Shown here piece after piece: positions 1 to 8,224 of a stretch of DNA of 64,000 nt (the first letter of the stretch is position 1; the number at the start of each line of letters is the position of its first letter). This stretch comes from Pseudomonadota bacterium (GTDB lineage Bacteria > Pseudomonadota > Gammaproteobacteria > Xanthomonadales > Rhodanobacteraceae): positions 124,001 through 188,000 of the forward strand of contig JAEWGO010000002.1 of the NCBI GenBank assembly GCA_023388255.1, in the 5' to 3' direction. The notes beneath the pieces were generated by a model that saw only the letters and a program-made list of their open reading frames with translations, was not told where the DNA came from and searched no databases. The position numbers and the translations under genes are program-made.

Positions 1-526
1 GTCGGCGCTGATCGCGGCCAACCCGCAGATCAGGAATCCGAGCCTGATCTACCCAGGCCAGACCGTGCACATCCCGGGTGGATCGTCGTCCGGAACGAAT
101 GGCGCGAGCCAGACCAACGGTCCGTCGAACGTGAGCGGCGTCAACAGCAGTCAGGCGCTGGCGAATTCGGCGCGCTCGGTGGCGCTGAGCATGGGCGGCT
201 ACAACTCCCAAGGTCTGTGCGCGACCGGCGTCAGTCGCGCGATCCAGAACACCTACGGCATCAAGGTCTGGGGTAACGGCAACCAGATCGACGACAACCT
301 GCCGCGCGACAGATTCAAGCAGATCGACATCCCGTTGTCGGAGGCTTTGAAGATTCCAGGCCTCGTGCTTACCTGGGAGAAGACCTCGACTTCGCTTGGG
401 GCGATCTACGGCCACACCGCCGTCACGCTCGGCGACGGCCACAGCTCGGCATCGGACTTCATCGAGAACAATACGCTGGCCGGCAACAACAGCCGCTCGG
501 GCCTGAAGATCTTCATGCCAATCTGA
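1..526 (+). CDS. LysM peptidoglycan hydrolase, C-terminal part (5' end outside window)
   Basis: The reading frame is open from base 2, so the gene starts before the window. The first codons encode the end of a LysM peptidoglycan-binding module (AANPQIRNPSLIYPGQTVHI). A Gly/Ser/Asn-rich linker follows, then a domain of about 110 residues with a Cys in GLCATGVSRAI and a His in YGHTAVTLGDG. That Cys/His pairing and spacing resemble CHAP or NlpC/P60-like cysteine amidases, but the assignment is by motif only. The LysM part closely matches the LysM modules of the next gene downstream (908-2494), so the two are probably paralogues. The stop TGA is at 524-526 and a strong hairpin follows. Membership of the hydrolase class is fairly sure; the exact bond cut is not known. 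Confidence 0.75.
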   Translation, partial: SALIAANPQIRNPSLIYPGQTVHIPGGSSSGTNGASQTNGPSNVSGVNSSQALANSARSVALSMGGYNSQGLCATGVSRAIQNTYGIKVWGNGNQIDDNLPRDRFKQIDIPLSEALKIPGLVLTWEKTSTSLGAIYGHTAVTLGDGHSSASDFIENNTLAGNNSRSGLKIFMPI

Positions 527-907
527 TACCGGCGGAAGAGGGACTCTCAAACGGCCCGGTCGCGAATGCGACCGGGCCGTTTGCGCTTCCGTCGCATTTC
601 GCACGCTTGTTTTCCAGCGCGCTTCGGACGGCCCACACCGTTCCCGGCCATCGTCGCCTGCTGGATCGGCATTGCAGTCAGGCATCGTCGCTTCGCCGGG
701 CATGACGATGCCCCCGATTCCACCTTCCCTCGAGGAGCATTCCCGGACGCCTGCGCTCCGGCGCATCCGGCCCCGCTCGGGCCTTGCCCTAGGGCTATCC
801 CTAGCTCGGGAAAGTCCGAATGGGAGTGCGACCTCCACGGTGGTCCAATCGACACACGCGCGGATCATCCGGTCCGCATGCGCCCTCACCATTCCGAGAG
901 GCATTCC
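527..907. other. Intergenic region between two LysM genes
   Basis: This 381-base stretch holds a strong hairpin terminator near its left end and, at the right end, a GAGAGG ribosome-binding site just before the ATG at 908. The frame of the next gene stays open upstream to 566, but that extension is Arg/Pro-rich, shows no domain and begins inside the terminator, so I treat this stretch as non-coding. The promoter of the downstream gene should lie here; I see no convincing -35/-10 pair. Confidence 0.6.
549..582 (+). terminator. Rho-independent-type hairpin after LysM gene 1
   Basis: Perfect 15-bp inverted repeat (arms 549-563 and 568-582) with a 4-base GAAT loop, starting 22 bases after the stop codon. 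The arms begin with AAA and end with TTT, but there is no long T tract. It probably ends transcription of the upstream hydrolase gene. Confidence 0.8.
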
Positions 908-2494
908 ATGAGCGTCAGCGCTGTTTCCGCCGGTCGTCCGCTCGCGCAGCCGAGCGAGTCTTCTTCCACCTACACGATCCAGCGCGGCGACAGCCTGTCG
1001 ACGATCGCGAGGCACTTCGGTGTTTCGCTCGGCGCACTGGAAGCGGCCAATCCGCAGATCCGCAACCCGAACGTGATCTATCCGGGCGATCGCCTGACGA
1101 TTCCGTCCGGCAGCCACTCTTCCGGCAATTCCGGCACTGCGACGCCGGCGCAGAGCGCACAAGGCCCGAGCGGCGCAGGCGGCGTCACGCCGAGCTCGCA
1201 ACAGGGCCGCATCAATGAAGCGATGGGCTACTTCGAGAGCCAGGGCTGGACGCGTGCGCAGGCGGCCGGCATCGTCGGCAACCTGCAGGCCGAGAGCGGC
1301 GTTGATCCGAATCGCGGGCAGAACGGCGGTGGCCCGGGTTACGGACTGGCGCAATGGGAAGGTCCGCGCCAGCGCGATTTCAAGGCGTGGGCCGGCCATG
1401 ACATCCACCAATCGACGTTCCGCGAACAGCTCGAGTTCATCCAGCACGAACTGACCACGACCGAGCGCGGGGCCGGCAATGCGCTGAAGGGCGCGACCAC
1501 CGCCAGCGAGGCCGCGCAGATCGTCTGCAACAAGTACGAACGCCCCGGCATTCCGCATCTGGATACACGCATCGCGAACGCCAACGCCATTTACAAGGGC
1601 GCATCGCCGACGAACACCGGCGGCGGCACGCAGCCGTCGACGGGCGGCAGCAATGGCTCGACCCCGAAGCCAACGACGACCAGCCACAACTACACCGTGC
1701 GCAGCGGCGACACCATGTCCGGCATCGCCGCACGCAACGGCGTCTCGCTGCAGGCGCTGATCAAGGCAAATCCACAGATCTCCAATCCGGATCGCATCAA
1801 CATCGGCCAGACCGTGCGCATTCCCGGCAGCGGTGGCGGTTCGACGCCGGCCAGCCACAACTACACCGTGCGTTCCGGCGACACCATGTCCGGCATCGCA
1901 GCGCGCAACGGCGTCTCGTTGCAGGCGCTGATCAAGGCGAATCCGCAGATCTCCAACCCCAATCGCATCAACGTCGGCCAGACCGTGCATGTCCCCGGCG
2001 CCGGCAGCGCCAGCGGCACGGCACCGGTGCAGGGACCAAGCGGCAGCAGCGCCAGCGGCAACAAGGTCGTCGACATCGCCAAGCAATTCCTCGGCCGCAA
2101 CGCTTCGGAACTCAAGCGCAGCGGCGCGCTGCCGATGAACCCGGGGGTGCCGTCAAACGTGTGCTGCGCGAACTTCGTGACCGCGGTGCTGCAGAAGGCC
2201 GGCGTGCTGAACGTGCATACCGACCTGGTTTCCGGGTCCAGCCGCACCGGCACGGGCGTCAATGGCTCGGTCGGCCAGATCCTGAAGTCCAAGGGTTGGC
2301 ATGTCGTCGACGCCGCACATGCGAAACCCGGCGACGTCTGCATCCTCAACAACGGCCATCATGTCGAACTGGTCGCGTCGAACAGCGGCGGCAACGTGCA
2401 GTTGATCGGTTCCAACAACATCAACAAGGACGGCACGCAGCAGATCAGCTATGGCCATCCGTACGGCAACGCGTGGTACCTCTCGCCTCCATAG
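908..2494 (+). CDS. Multidomain peptidoglycan hydrolase: LysM, phage-tail-lysozyme-like, LysM x2, CHAP-like amidase
   Basis: Encodes 528 residues. Domains in order: LysM (about 20-68); a domain matching the phage tail lysozyme family (about 100-228; motifs AAGIVGNLQAESG and GYGLAQWEG); two nearly identical LysM modules (about 260-307 and 316-364, period 57 residues); and a C-terminal CHAP/NlpC-like domain (about 386-528) with adjacent Cys in NVCCANFV (418/419) and His in NNGHHVEL (about 482). It should bind peptidoglycan and cut both glycan and peptide bonds. The ATG at 908 is chosen because GAGAGG precedes it and LysM homology begins soon after. No signal peptide is visible, so it would need a non-Sec export route or lysis. 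It follows a paralogous LysM gene, suggesting a duplicated lytic-enzyme locus. Lysobacter-like predators and prophages both carry such enzymes; no other phage genes are nearby. Confidence 0.85.
   Translation: MSVSAVSAGRPLAQPSESSSTYTIQRGDSLSTIARHFGVSLGALEAANPQIRNPNVIYPGDRLTIPSGSHSSGNSGTATPAQSAQGPSGAGGVTPSSQQGRINEAMGYFESQGWTRAQAAGIVGNLQAESGVDPNRGQNGGGPGYGLAQWEGPRQRDFKAWAGHDIHQSTFREQLEFIQHELTTTERGAGNALKGATTASEAAQIVCNKYERPGIPHLDTRIANANAIYKGASPTNTGGGTQPSTGGSNGSTPKPTTTSHNYTVRSGDTMSGIAARNGVSLQALIKANPQISNPDRINIGQTVRIPGSGGGSTPASHNYTVRSGDTMSGIAARNGVSLQALIKANPQISNPNRINVGQTVHVPGAGSASGTAPVQGPSGSSASGNKVVDIAKQFLGRNASELKRSGALPMNPGVPSNVCCANFVTAVLQKAGVLNVHTDLVSGSSRTGTGVNGSVGQILKSKGWHVVDAAHAKPGDVCILNNGHHVELVASNSGGNVQLIGSNNINKDGTQQISYGHPYGNAWYLSPP
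1682..2010 (+). repeat. Tandem duplication of a LysM module, period 171 bp
   Basis: The stretch starting AGCCACAACTACACCGTGCG at 1682 recurs at 1853 with high DNA identity, encoding two LysM modules that differ at only a few residues. The identity of even silent positions points to a recent duplication or gene conversion. Confidence 0.85.
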
Positions 2495-2516
2495 CTCGGG
2501 TGCGTCAGGGAGGGCG

Positions 2517-2546
2517 AACGGGCGACCTCGGGTCGCCCGTTTGTTT
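2517..2546 (+). terminator. Rho-independent terminator after the multidomain hydrolase
   Basis: An 11-bp perfect stem (arms 2517-2527 and 2531-2541) with a TCG loop, followed by TTTGTTTT-type bases, 22 bases downstream of the stop codon at 2494. Confidence 0.85.
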
Positions 2547-2719
2547 TGGAAGGCTGGTGTGCGGATGATTGCATTTGGACACGACGAAATCGGCACTTCG
2601 TGCACCGGTTACGCAAGGCGTCGAAGCCGCGCTCGCATGCGGGCGCGCGGTTCGGCGCTTCCTGAAGAGCACGCTTTCACGTCTGCGGCGACACGGATCC
2701 CGCCGCCCGGCCGCGCTGC

Positions 2720-3148
2720 TCAATCGACGTCGAAGATCGCCGCTGGCGCGCCATAGTCATGTGCCCAGTTCGTCCACGCCACGTCGGTCGGTCCGATCGC
2801 CTCCGCGCGCACGCTCCAGGTCGCGCCGCTCCGCTGCAGCAAGGCCGCATAGTCCTTCGACATCACACCCGCTTCGGAGGCGCCCTCGAACGAGGTGCCA
2901 ATGTAGTTGACCGGATGGCCGTCCGCGCCCTGCATCGCGGCGTACAGGAACGCCCAGTCGCCGCTGACCTTCAGCGACTTCACGACGAACTTGATCGGCT
3001 GGTTGAGCTTGCGCTCCAGCGGACTGCGCACGCTATCCAGCAATTGCTTGCGCTCGGCGGTACCGGTGGCGGGCGTGGTGACGTCTTGGGCGTGGGTCGC
3101 GTTCATGGCGGTGGCACTCAGCAGGACGGAAAGGATGAGTCGAAGCAT
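2720..3148 (-). CDS. Small secreted protein of unknown function
   Basis: 142 residues. The N-terminus (MLRLILSVLLSATAMNATHAQ) is a clear Sec signal peptide, with cleavage expected after THA. The mature part is soluble, with a conserved-looking core (VKSLKVSGDWAFLYAAMQG and WSVRAEAIGPTDVAW) but no motif I can tie to an enzyme. It is probably periplasmic or secreted. It lies 60 bases downstream of the glutaredoxin-like gene on the same strand and may share its transcript. I do not recognise a named family with confidence. Confidence 0.75.
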   Translation of the reverse strand: MLRLILSVLLSATAMNATHAQDVTTPATGTAERKQLLDSVRSPLERKLNQPIKFVVKSLKVSGDWAFLYAAMQGADGHPVNYIGTSFEGASEAGVMSKDYAALLQRSGATWSVRAEAIGPTDVAWTNWAHDYGAPAAIFDVD

Positions 3149-3208
3149 GCTCGATCACCGACAGTGATTTGCCGACGCCCGAGTATGCCGACCATGCGCG
3201 GATGCACC

Positions 3209-3466
3209 CTATCTGGGGTTTTCCCTAGCCAGCGCCGGCGAGAGCAGGAATGCACGCACCGCGGCGACGTCGAACGGCCAGCCCAGTTCGCGGCCGTCGC
3301 GTTCATCGCGCAGCACCGGCACGCGATCGCCATAGCGACGTTCGAGCTCGTCGTCGCCATCGATCCACGCGCTATCGAACTCCGGCGCGCGCGCGCCGGC
3401 CAACACCGCCAGCGCGACATCGCAGAGCGGGCAGTCGTCACGCTGGTAAAGGACGAGATCATGCAT
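3209..3466 (-). CDS. Glutaredoxin-family protein
   Basis: 85 residues with a thioredoxin-like start (LVLYQRDDCPLCDVALAVL) holding a CPLC redox motif at residues 13-16, then GDRVPVLRDERDGRELGWPF, where V-P-V is the cis-Pro loop expected of glutaredoxins. This is the small CPxC glutaredoxin-like group (DUF836 type). It would act as a cytosolic thiol-disulfide protein; the partner is unknown. It is divergent from sdaA (51 bases between start codons) and precedes the small secreted-protein gene. Confidence 0.85.
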   Translation of the reverse strand: MHDLVLYQRDDCPLCDVALAVLAGARAPEFDSAWIDGDDELERRYGDRVPVLRDERDGRELGWPFDVAAVRAFLLSPALARENPR

Positions 3467-3516
3467 GGCGAAGCGTAGAATAGCCGGTTATCCCGCCATT
3501 CAAGCTCATCATTCTC

Positions 3517-4899
3517 ATGGCCGTCAGCGTTTTCGACCTGTTCAAGATCGGCATCGGACCGTCCTCCTCGCATACCGTCGGGCCGATGCGCGCCGCGGCA
3601 CGCTTCATCTCGCGCTGGCTTGAAGAACCCGGCGTGCTCGACCGCGTTGCGCGCGTGCGCTGTGAACTGTTCGGTTCGCTCGCGCTGACCGGTCGCGGCC
3701 ACGGCACCGACAAAGCGGTGCTGTGCGGACTCGAAGGCGCGATGCCGGACACGGTCGACCCCGATTCGATCCCGGCCACGCTGAAACGCATCCGCGCCGA
3801 AAAGCGGATCCGCCTGCTCGGCAAGCACGCGATCGCGTTCAAAGAAAAGGCCGATCTCGTCTTCAACAAACGCCAGAAGCTCCCCTACCATTCGAATGGC
3901 ATGCGCTTCTCCGCATACGATGCCAACGGCACGGAACTGGCAACGCGCGACTATTACTCGGTAGGCGGCGGCTTCGTCGTCAACGAGGATGAGGCCGCCG
4001 ACGATCGCATCGTCGCCGACACCACACCACTTCCGCATCCGTTCCACAGCGGCGACGAACTGCTCGCGATGTGCCAGAGCAGCGGCAAGACGATTGCGCA
4101 GATCATGCTCGACAACGAGAAGTCCTGGCGCAGCGAAGACGAGATCCGCGAACGCCTGCTCGCGATCTGGCATGCGATGCAGAGCTGCGTCGCGCGCGGC
4201 ACGCGCGAGACCGGCACCCTGCCCGGCGGCCTGCACGTCGCGCGGCGCGCACCGGCGATGATGGCCGACCTGCGCGATCGCCCCGAAGCCGCGCTGCGAG
4301 ACCCCCTGACGATCCTCGACTGGGTCAATCTCTATGCCCTCGCGGTCAACGAGGAAAACGCTGCCGGCGGTCGCGTCGTCACCGCGCCGACCAATGGCGC
4401 CGCCGGCATCGTGCCGGCTGTGCTGCACTACTACGAACGCTTCTGTCCGAAGGCAGATGAGGACGGCGTGATCGACTTCCTGCTCACCGCCGGCGCCATC
4501 GGCATCCTGTACAAGGAAAACGCCTCGATCTCCGGCGCCGAAGTGGGCTGCCAGGGCGAAGTCGGCGTCGCTTGCTCGATGGCCGCGGGCGGTCTCGCCG
4601 CCGCGCTCGGCGGCAGCGTGCTTCAAGTCGAAATGGCCGCCGAGATCGGCATGGAACACAACCTCGGCCTCACCTGCGACCCGATCGGCGGCCTCGTGCA
4701 GATCCCCTGCATCGAGCGCAACGCGATGGGTTCGGTCAAGGCGATCAACGCGCAACGCATGGCGATGAAGAGCGACGGCAAGCACCACGTATCGCTCGAC
4801 AAGGTCATCAAGACGATGCGCGAGACCGGCCGCGACATGAAGGACAAGTACAAGGAAACCAGCCGCGGCGGGCTGGCGGTCAACGTCATCGAGTGCTGA
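3517..4899 (+). CDS. sdaA: L-serine ammonia-lyase (L-serine dehydratase), iron-sulfur type
   Basis: 460 residues, the usual length of single-chain bacterial L-serine dehydratase, which converts L-serine to pyruvate and ammonia with a [4Fe-4S] cluster. The N-terminal beta domain starts MAVSVFDLFKIGIGPSSSHT, including the conserved GPSSSHT. The alpha domain has ENAAGGRVVTAPTNGAAGI and the cluster cysteines at about 345, 387 and 398 (GCQGEVG, CDPIGG, IPCIERN). The protein ends in Cys460. In the Legionella enzyme the equivalent C-terminal Cys folds into the active site and caps the cluster until serine displaces it; the spacing here matches. The 3' end overlaps the convergent EEP gene by 14 bases. 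Confidence 0.97.
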   Translation: MAVSVFDLFKIGIGPSSSHTVGPMRAAARFISRWLEEPGVLDRVARVRCELFGSLALTGRGHGTDKAVLCGLEGAMPDTVDPDSIPATLKRIRAEKRIRLLGKHAIAFKEKADLVFNKRQKLPYHSNGMRFSAYDANGTELATRDYYSVGGGFVVNEDEAADDRIVADTTPLPHPFHSGDELLAMCQSSGKTIAQIMLDNEKSWRSEDEIRERLLAIWHAMQSCVARGTRETGTLPGGLHVARRAPAMMADLRDRPEAALRDPLTILDWVNLYALAVNEENAAGGRVVTAPTNGAAGIVPAVLHYYERFCPKADEDGVIDFLLTAGAIGILYKENASISGAEVGCQGEVGVACSMAAGGLAAALGGSVLQVEMAAEIGMEHNLGLTCDPIGGLVQIPCIERNAMGSVKAINAQRMAMKSDGKHHVSLDKVIKTMRETGRDMKDKYKETSRGGLAVNVIEC

Positions 4900-5620
4900 G
4901 GCTGTGGTCGATAGGCCCCGTGTCGCGCAGCGCACGATGCAGTTCCAGCGTCGCGACCAGTGGCAGGTGATCGGATGCAAAGCGTGTGGCACGGCTCTTG
5001 TGTACACGCAAGTCGACGCATGACCTCGCCGGCGCCACCCAGATGCGGTCGAGTGCGGCGACAGGGCATGGCGACGGGAACGTCTTTGGCGCGGCCGACA
5101 TGCCGAAGCGGCTATCGAGATCAAGCAGGGCGCGCGGGCGCCATTCGTTGAAATCGCCGAGCAGGATCACCGGCTCCTCCGATGGCACGTCGAGCACGGC
5201 GCACATGCGAGCTATCTGCTCGCGTCGTTCCGCGGCGCGCAGGCCAAGGTGGGTCGCGATGACGCGCAGCGGTCCGCCATCGTGCTCGATGACGAGGTCG
5301 ATCGCGTTGCGCGGTTCGCACCCTGCGACGTCGAATCCGTGGCACGTGACATCGCGCATCGGCAGGCGCGACAGCACGGCGTTGCCGAAGTCGCTGCCGT
5401 ACTTGTCGAACGTCGGCATTACGATCGCACGCGCTGAAGCTGCGTGTTCGACGTGCGCACGCATGTCGAACGCGGGTCGCCGCGAACCGAATTCCTGCAG
5501 TGCGATCACGTCAGCGTCGAGTTCCCTGATCACGCGCGCGATGCGCTGCGGAGTAAACCGGCCGTCGAGGCCGACGCCGCCGTGCATGTTCCAGGTCGCC
5601 ACGCGCAGGCGCGTGCTCAC
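4886..5620 (-). CDS. Endonuclease/exonuclease/phosphatase (EEP) family protein
   Basis: 244 residues with the EEP fold signature: ATWNMHGGVG near the start, IALQEFGSR (metal-binding Glu), ATHLGL, LLGDFNEW (Asp/Asn) and SDHLPLVA (catalytic His) near the end. Such enzymes hydrolyse phosphodiesters or phosphomonoesters in nucleic acids, lipids or inositol phosphates; the substrate here is unknown. The start is GTG at 5620, overlapping the TGA of the upstream VTT gene (GTGA), so translation is probably coupled. It is the last gene of a PLD-VTT-EEP operon, which favours a role in phospholipid or headgroup metabolism over DNA repair (inference). Confidence 0.88.
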   Translation of the reverse strand: MSTRLRVATWNMHGGVGLDGRFTPQRIARVIRELDADVIALQEFGSRRPAFDMRAHVEHAASARAIVMPTFDKYGSDFGNAVLSRLPMRDVTCHGFDVAGCEPRNAIDLVIEHDGGPLRVIATHLGLRAAERREQIARMCAVLDVPSEEPVILLGDFNEWRPRALLDLDSRFGMSAAPKTFPSPCPVAALDRIWVAPARSCVDLRVHKSRATRFASDHLPLVATLELHRALRDTGPIDHSLSTR

Positions 5621-6393
5621 GTGTCCTCCCGCGTTGCGGCGCGACGGGAACGCAGGCGCACGACGATGGCGACGCCGACGATCAGCGCGATCGCGGCACC
5701 CAGGCCGAGCCACGCGCGCGGATGCGGATCGAGCAGCACCGCACGCGCGCGGTCGACGAAGATCGCATACAGCACGATGCCGGGTGTCATGCCAAGCGCT
5801 GTACCGAGCAAATAGCCGCCGCGCCGGACGCGCGCGGCACCTGCCACGAAGCTGACCACGCTGTACGGCGCTACCGGCACGAGACGCACCAGCGCAACCG
5901 CCGCAATGCCGTGGCCGACAACGCGTCGACGCAGGTGTTCTCCACGCTTGCCGCCGATGCGTGCGAACGTGGCTGGTGGCAGCAGGCGGCCGATCTCGTA
6001 CACGGCGGCTGCGCTCAGCTCGGAACCGGCCAGCGCGCACCCGGCACCGAGGACCGGGCCCAGCACGACGATCGTTGCTGCGGTCAGCAGGTTGACCGGA
6101 AACACGACGAGGCCACCGGCGACGAAGCATGCCAGCGCGATCCAGGGCGCGAATGGGGAGGAGCGCCATCGTTCCGCTTGCGCGAGCAGGTCGACAATCG
6201 TTGGCAGCTCGACATCCGGCCAATGCAGGTACAGCGCAACCCCGAGAAGCGTCGACGCGAGCAATCCTGCCGCGCATGCGCCCGTTCGCAGGCGCCGCAT
6301 CCTTGCGTTGCGGAGTGCGCTTCCCGCATCGACGGCGGCCATGATGCGTGTCGCGTCTGCCATTCGTGGCATGGGCGGTTTCACGGCGCGCAT
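5617..6393 (-). CDS. VTT-domain (DedA/TVP38/TMEM64-type) membrane protein
   Basis: 258 residues. After a short basic N-terminus there are several hydrophobic segments, a VTT core (VFPVNLLTAATIVVLGPVLG, then LVRLVPVAPYSVVSFVAGAA and LGTALGMTPGIVLYAIFVD) and a C-terminal membrane helix. The R-x-x-P-x-x-P/S signature (RLVPVAPYSVV) is typical of VTT proteins, which include lipid scramblases and undecaprenyl-phosphate carriers. The ATG at 6393 is chosen because it begins 8 bases after the stop of the upstream PLD gene; an earlier in-frame Met would lie inside that gene. It sits between a phospholipase-D-like and an EEP gene, suggesting a lipid-handling module in the inner membrane. Confidence 0.88.
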   Translation of the reverse strand: MRAVKPPMPRMADATRIMAAVDAGSALRNARMRRLRTGACAAGLLASTLLGVALYLHWPDVELPTIVDLLAQAERWRSSPFAPWIALACFVAGGLVVFPVNLLTAATIVVLGPVLGAGCALAGSELSAAAVYEIGRLLPPATFARIGGKRGEHLRRRVVGHGIAAVALVRLVPVAPYSVVSFVAGAARVRRGGYLLGTALGMTPGIVLYAIFVDRARAVLLDPHPRAWLGLGAAIALIVGVAIVVRLRSRRAATREDT

Positions 6394-6401
6394 TGGCCCG
6401 C

Positions 6402-8012
6402 TTACAGCAAGCCTTCGATCGGCAGCAGTTGCATGAAGTCGACCCGCAAACGTTTGAGCCGCGTCGTTTCCGGTTCGTGGTCGAAGATCACCGTCTTGCC
6501 GTCGTCGACGGCGCTCCAACGCAACGGCCGGTAGCGCGGCGCGCGCCTGCTGTCCGGATCGAGCATCACGTGGAACGAGTTTTCCGGAGCGATCGCGCGC
6601 GCGAAGAACCGCTCGACCGCACCGGCGAGTCCGGGACTGTCGACGATGACGCCCATCTCGGTGTTGAGGTCGCGCGAGCGGGGATCGAAGTTCATCGATC
6701 CGATGAACACGTCGCGATGGTCGACTACCATTGCTTTGGCATGCAAGCTGACGCCCGACGAGCGGCCGCGCTCGCCGCCGGGATTGCCACCGCCGAGCGG
6801 ACGGAATTCGTACAGCTTCGCACCGCCAACCAGCAGCGGGCGCCGATAGCGCGCGTATCCTGCATGAACTTCGGGTTCATCGTTCGCCGCCAGCGAATTG
6901 GTCAGCGCCTGGATATCGACACCTCGTCGCAAGGAGGCTTCGAGCAAAGCCTCGAACTGGTTGCCGGGAATCAGATACGGCGAGACGATCAGAATTTGCT
7001 GCTGCGCGGATTCGAGCAAGCGCCATATCGGCCATTCGATCATCGCGTGCCTCTTGTCGTCCTCGGACGGGTCCGCTTTTTGCGGCGCATCGGCGACCAG
7101 TTTGGCGGAGCCCCAATACCATGCGCCACGTCCCGTGTCGGCGGCGTCATTGTTTGGAAGCAGCATCGCGGCGGCGCGCGCATATTCGTCTTGCGTATAG
7201 GGACGGGTGTCGCGCGCCAGTCGATCGCGCACGCGCGCGACGCTCGCCGCGGTCGCGTCGGTGCCGCTGTAGGCGCGCACCGGGTATGCGGCTTCGTCGT
7301 TCCAGTAGTGATCAAACATCGATGCGATCCGCCCCACGATCGGTCCGGCGGCGAGCACGTCGAGATCGCGGAAGTTCACGTCTTCGCCCGCGTTGAAGTA
7401 GGCGTCCCCGACATTGCGGCCGCCGATGATCGCCTCGATTCCATCGACGATGAACGACTTGTTGTGCATGCGCCGATTGAGGCGCTGCGCCTCGAACAGG
7501 AACTGCCCCGCCTTCGAAAGCAGCGAGCGCTGACGCACGCGCAACGGATTGAAAAGGCGTACTTCGATGTTCTTGTGCGCATCGAGCGCGTCAAGCATGT
7601 GGTCTTGCTTGTCGATGCCGAGATCGTCGAGCAGGATGCGCACGCGCACGCCACGATCGGCCGCAGCCAGGAGGCGCTGGGCCAGCAAGCGGCCGGTCAC
7701 GTCGTTGTCGAAGATGTAGTACTGCAGGTCGATCGAATGGCGCGCGCTGTCGGCGAGGGCGATCCGACTCAAAAGCGCACCGGTTCCGCCAAGCAGCAGG
7801 CTGAAACCCGATTGACCCTCGTGCATGGAAACACCGGCCTCGACCTGTCGTGTCAACACGCTGTCCGCGACGGGTGCAATCGAGGTCGACGGCTGCTTCA
7901 CGAAGTCGGTGCGCAACACCGAGCAGGCCGGGAGCACGCTCACGACCATCCATGCCACGAGCGCTGCGAACAAGCATGGGGGTCGTCGCGTCAGATCCGC
8001 GCAGGCTGTCAT
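6402..8012 (-). CDS. Phospholipase D-like lipoprotein (cardiolipin synthase C-type)
   Basis: 536 residues. The N-terminus has a hydrophobic segment ending in a lipobox-like LPAC (Cys about 30), so it is probably a lipoprotein. Two HKD motifs are present: RMHNKSFIVDG in the first half and SLHAKAMVVDHRDVFIGSMN in the second, each with H-x-K-x4-D. Length and architecture resemble E. coli ClsC (YmdC), which makes cardiolipin from phosphatidylglycerol and phosphatidylethanolamine; other phospholipase D activities are possible. It is the first gene of a three-gene operon, 8 bases before the VTT gene. Confidence 0.9.
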   Translation of the reverse strand: MTACADLTRRPPCLFAALVAWMVVSVLPACSVLRTDFVKQPSTSIAPVADSVLTRQVEAGVSMHEGQSGFSLLLGGTGALLSRIALADSARHSIDLQYYIFDNDVTGRLLAQRLLAAADRGVRVRILLDDLGIDKQDHMLDALDAHKNIEVRLFNPLRVRQRSLLSKAGQFLFEAQRLNRRMHNKSFIVDGIEAIIGGRNVGDAYFNAGEDVNFRDLDVLAAGPIVGRIASMFDHYWNDEAAYPVRAYSGTDATAASVARVRDRLARDTRPYTQDEYARAAAMLLPNNDAADTGRGAWYWGSAKLVADAPQKADPSEDDKRHAMIEWPIWRLLESAQQQILIVSPYLIPGNQFEALLEASLRRGVDIQALTNSLAANDEPEVHAGYARYRRPLLVGGAKLYEFRPLGGGNPGGERGRSSGVSLHAKAMVVDHRDVFIGSMNFDPRSRDLNTEMGVIVDSPGLAGAVERFFARAIAPENSFHVMLDPDSRRAPRYRPLRWSAVDDGKTVIFDHEPETTRLKRLRVDFMQLLPIEGLL

Positions 8013-8167
8013 CCGCCCATCTTCTCACAGTGAGGGAAGGCGTACTGCACCTTTCCGACTGCATGCCGAACGGCCAATGAAGCAATGGCAATGATCCCGC
8101 CGCACGCAAGGCAGCCGGGCGAAGGTGGCGATCATGCGCTCACCTGCCCGATCAGATGACGGGGGCC

Positions 8168-8196
8168 AAAAAAAGAGGCCTCCCGAAGGAGGCCTC
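8168..8196 (-). terminator. Rho-independent terminator of the subtilase gene
   Basis: Read on the minus strand: a 9-bp stem (arms 8188-8196 and 8175-8183, GAGGCCTCC type) with a 4-base loop, then seven T (complement of 8168-8174). It lies 28 bases after the stop of the serine peptidase gene. This is a textbook intrinsic terminator. Confidence 0.92.
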
Positions 8197-8224
8197 AAAC
8201 GCATTTACTTGAAACAGATACCGC

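Noticed and set aside
566..907. N-terminal extension of the multidomain hydrolase
   Set aside because: It begins in the terminator of the previous gene, has shadow-like composition, and a good ribosome-binding site stands just before the ATG at 908.
908..2494. Prophage remnant
   Set aside because: Only a lysozyme-like domain recalls phage; there are no tail, capsid, integrase or attachment genes nearby, and the LysM modules are typical of bacterial hydrolases.
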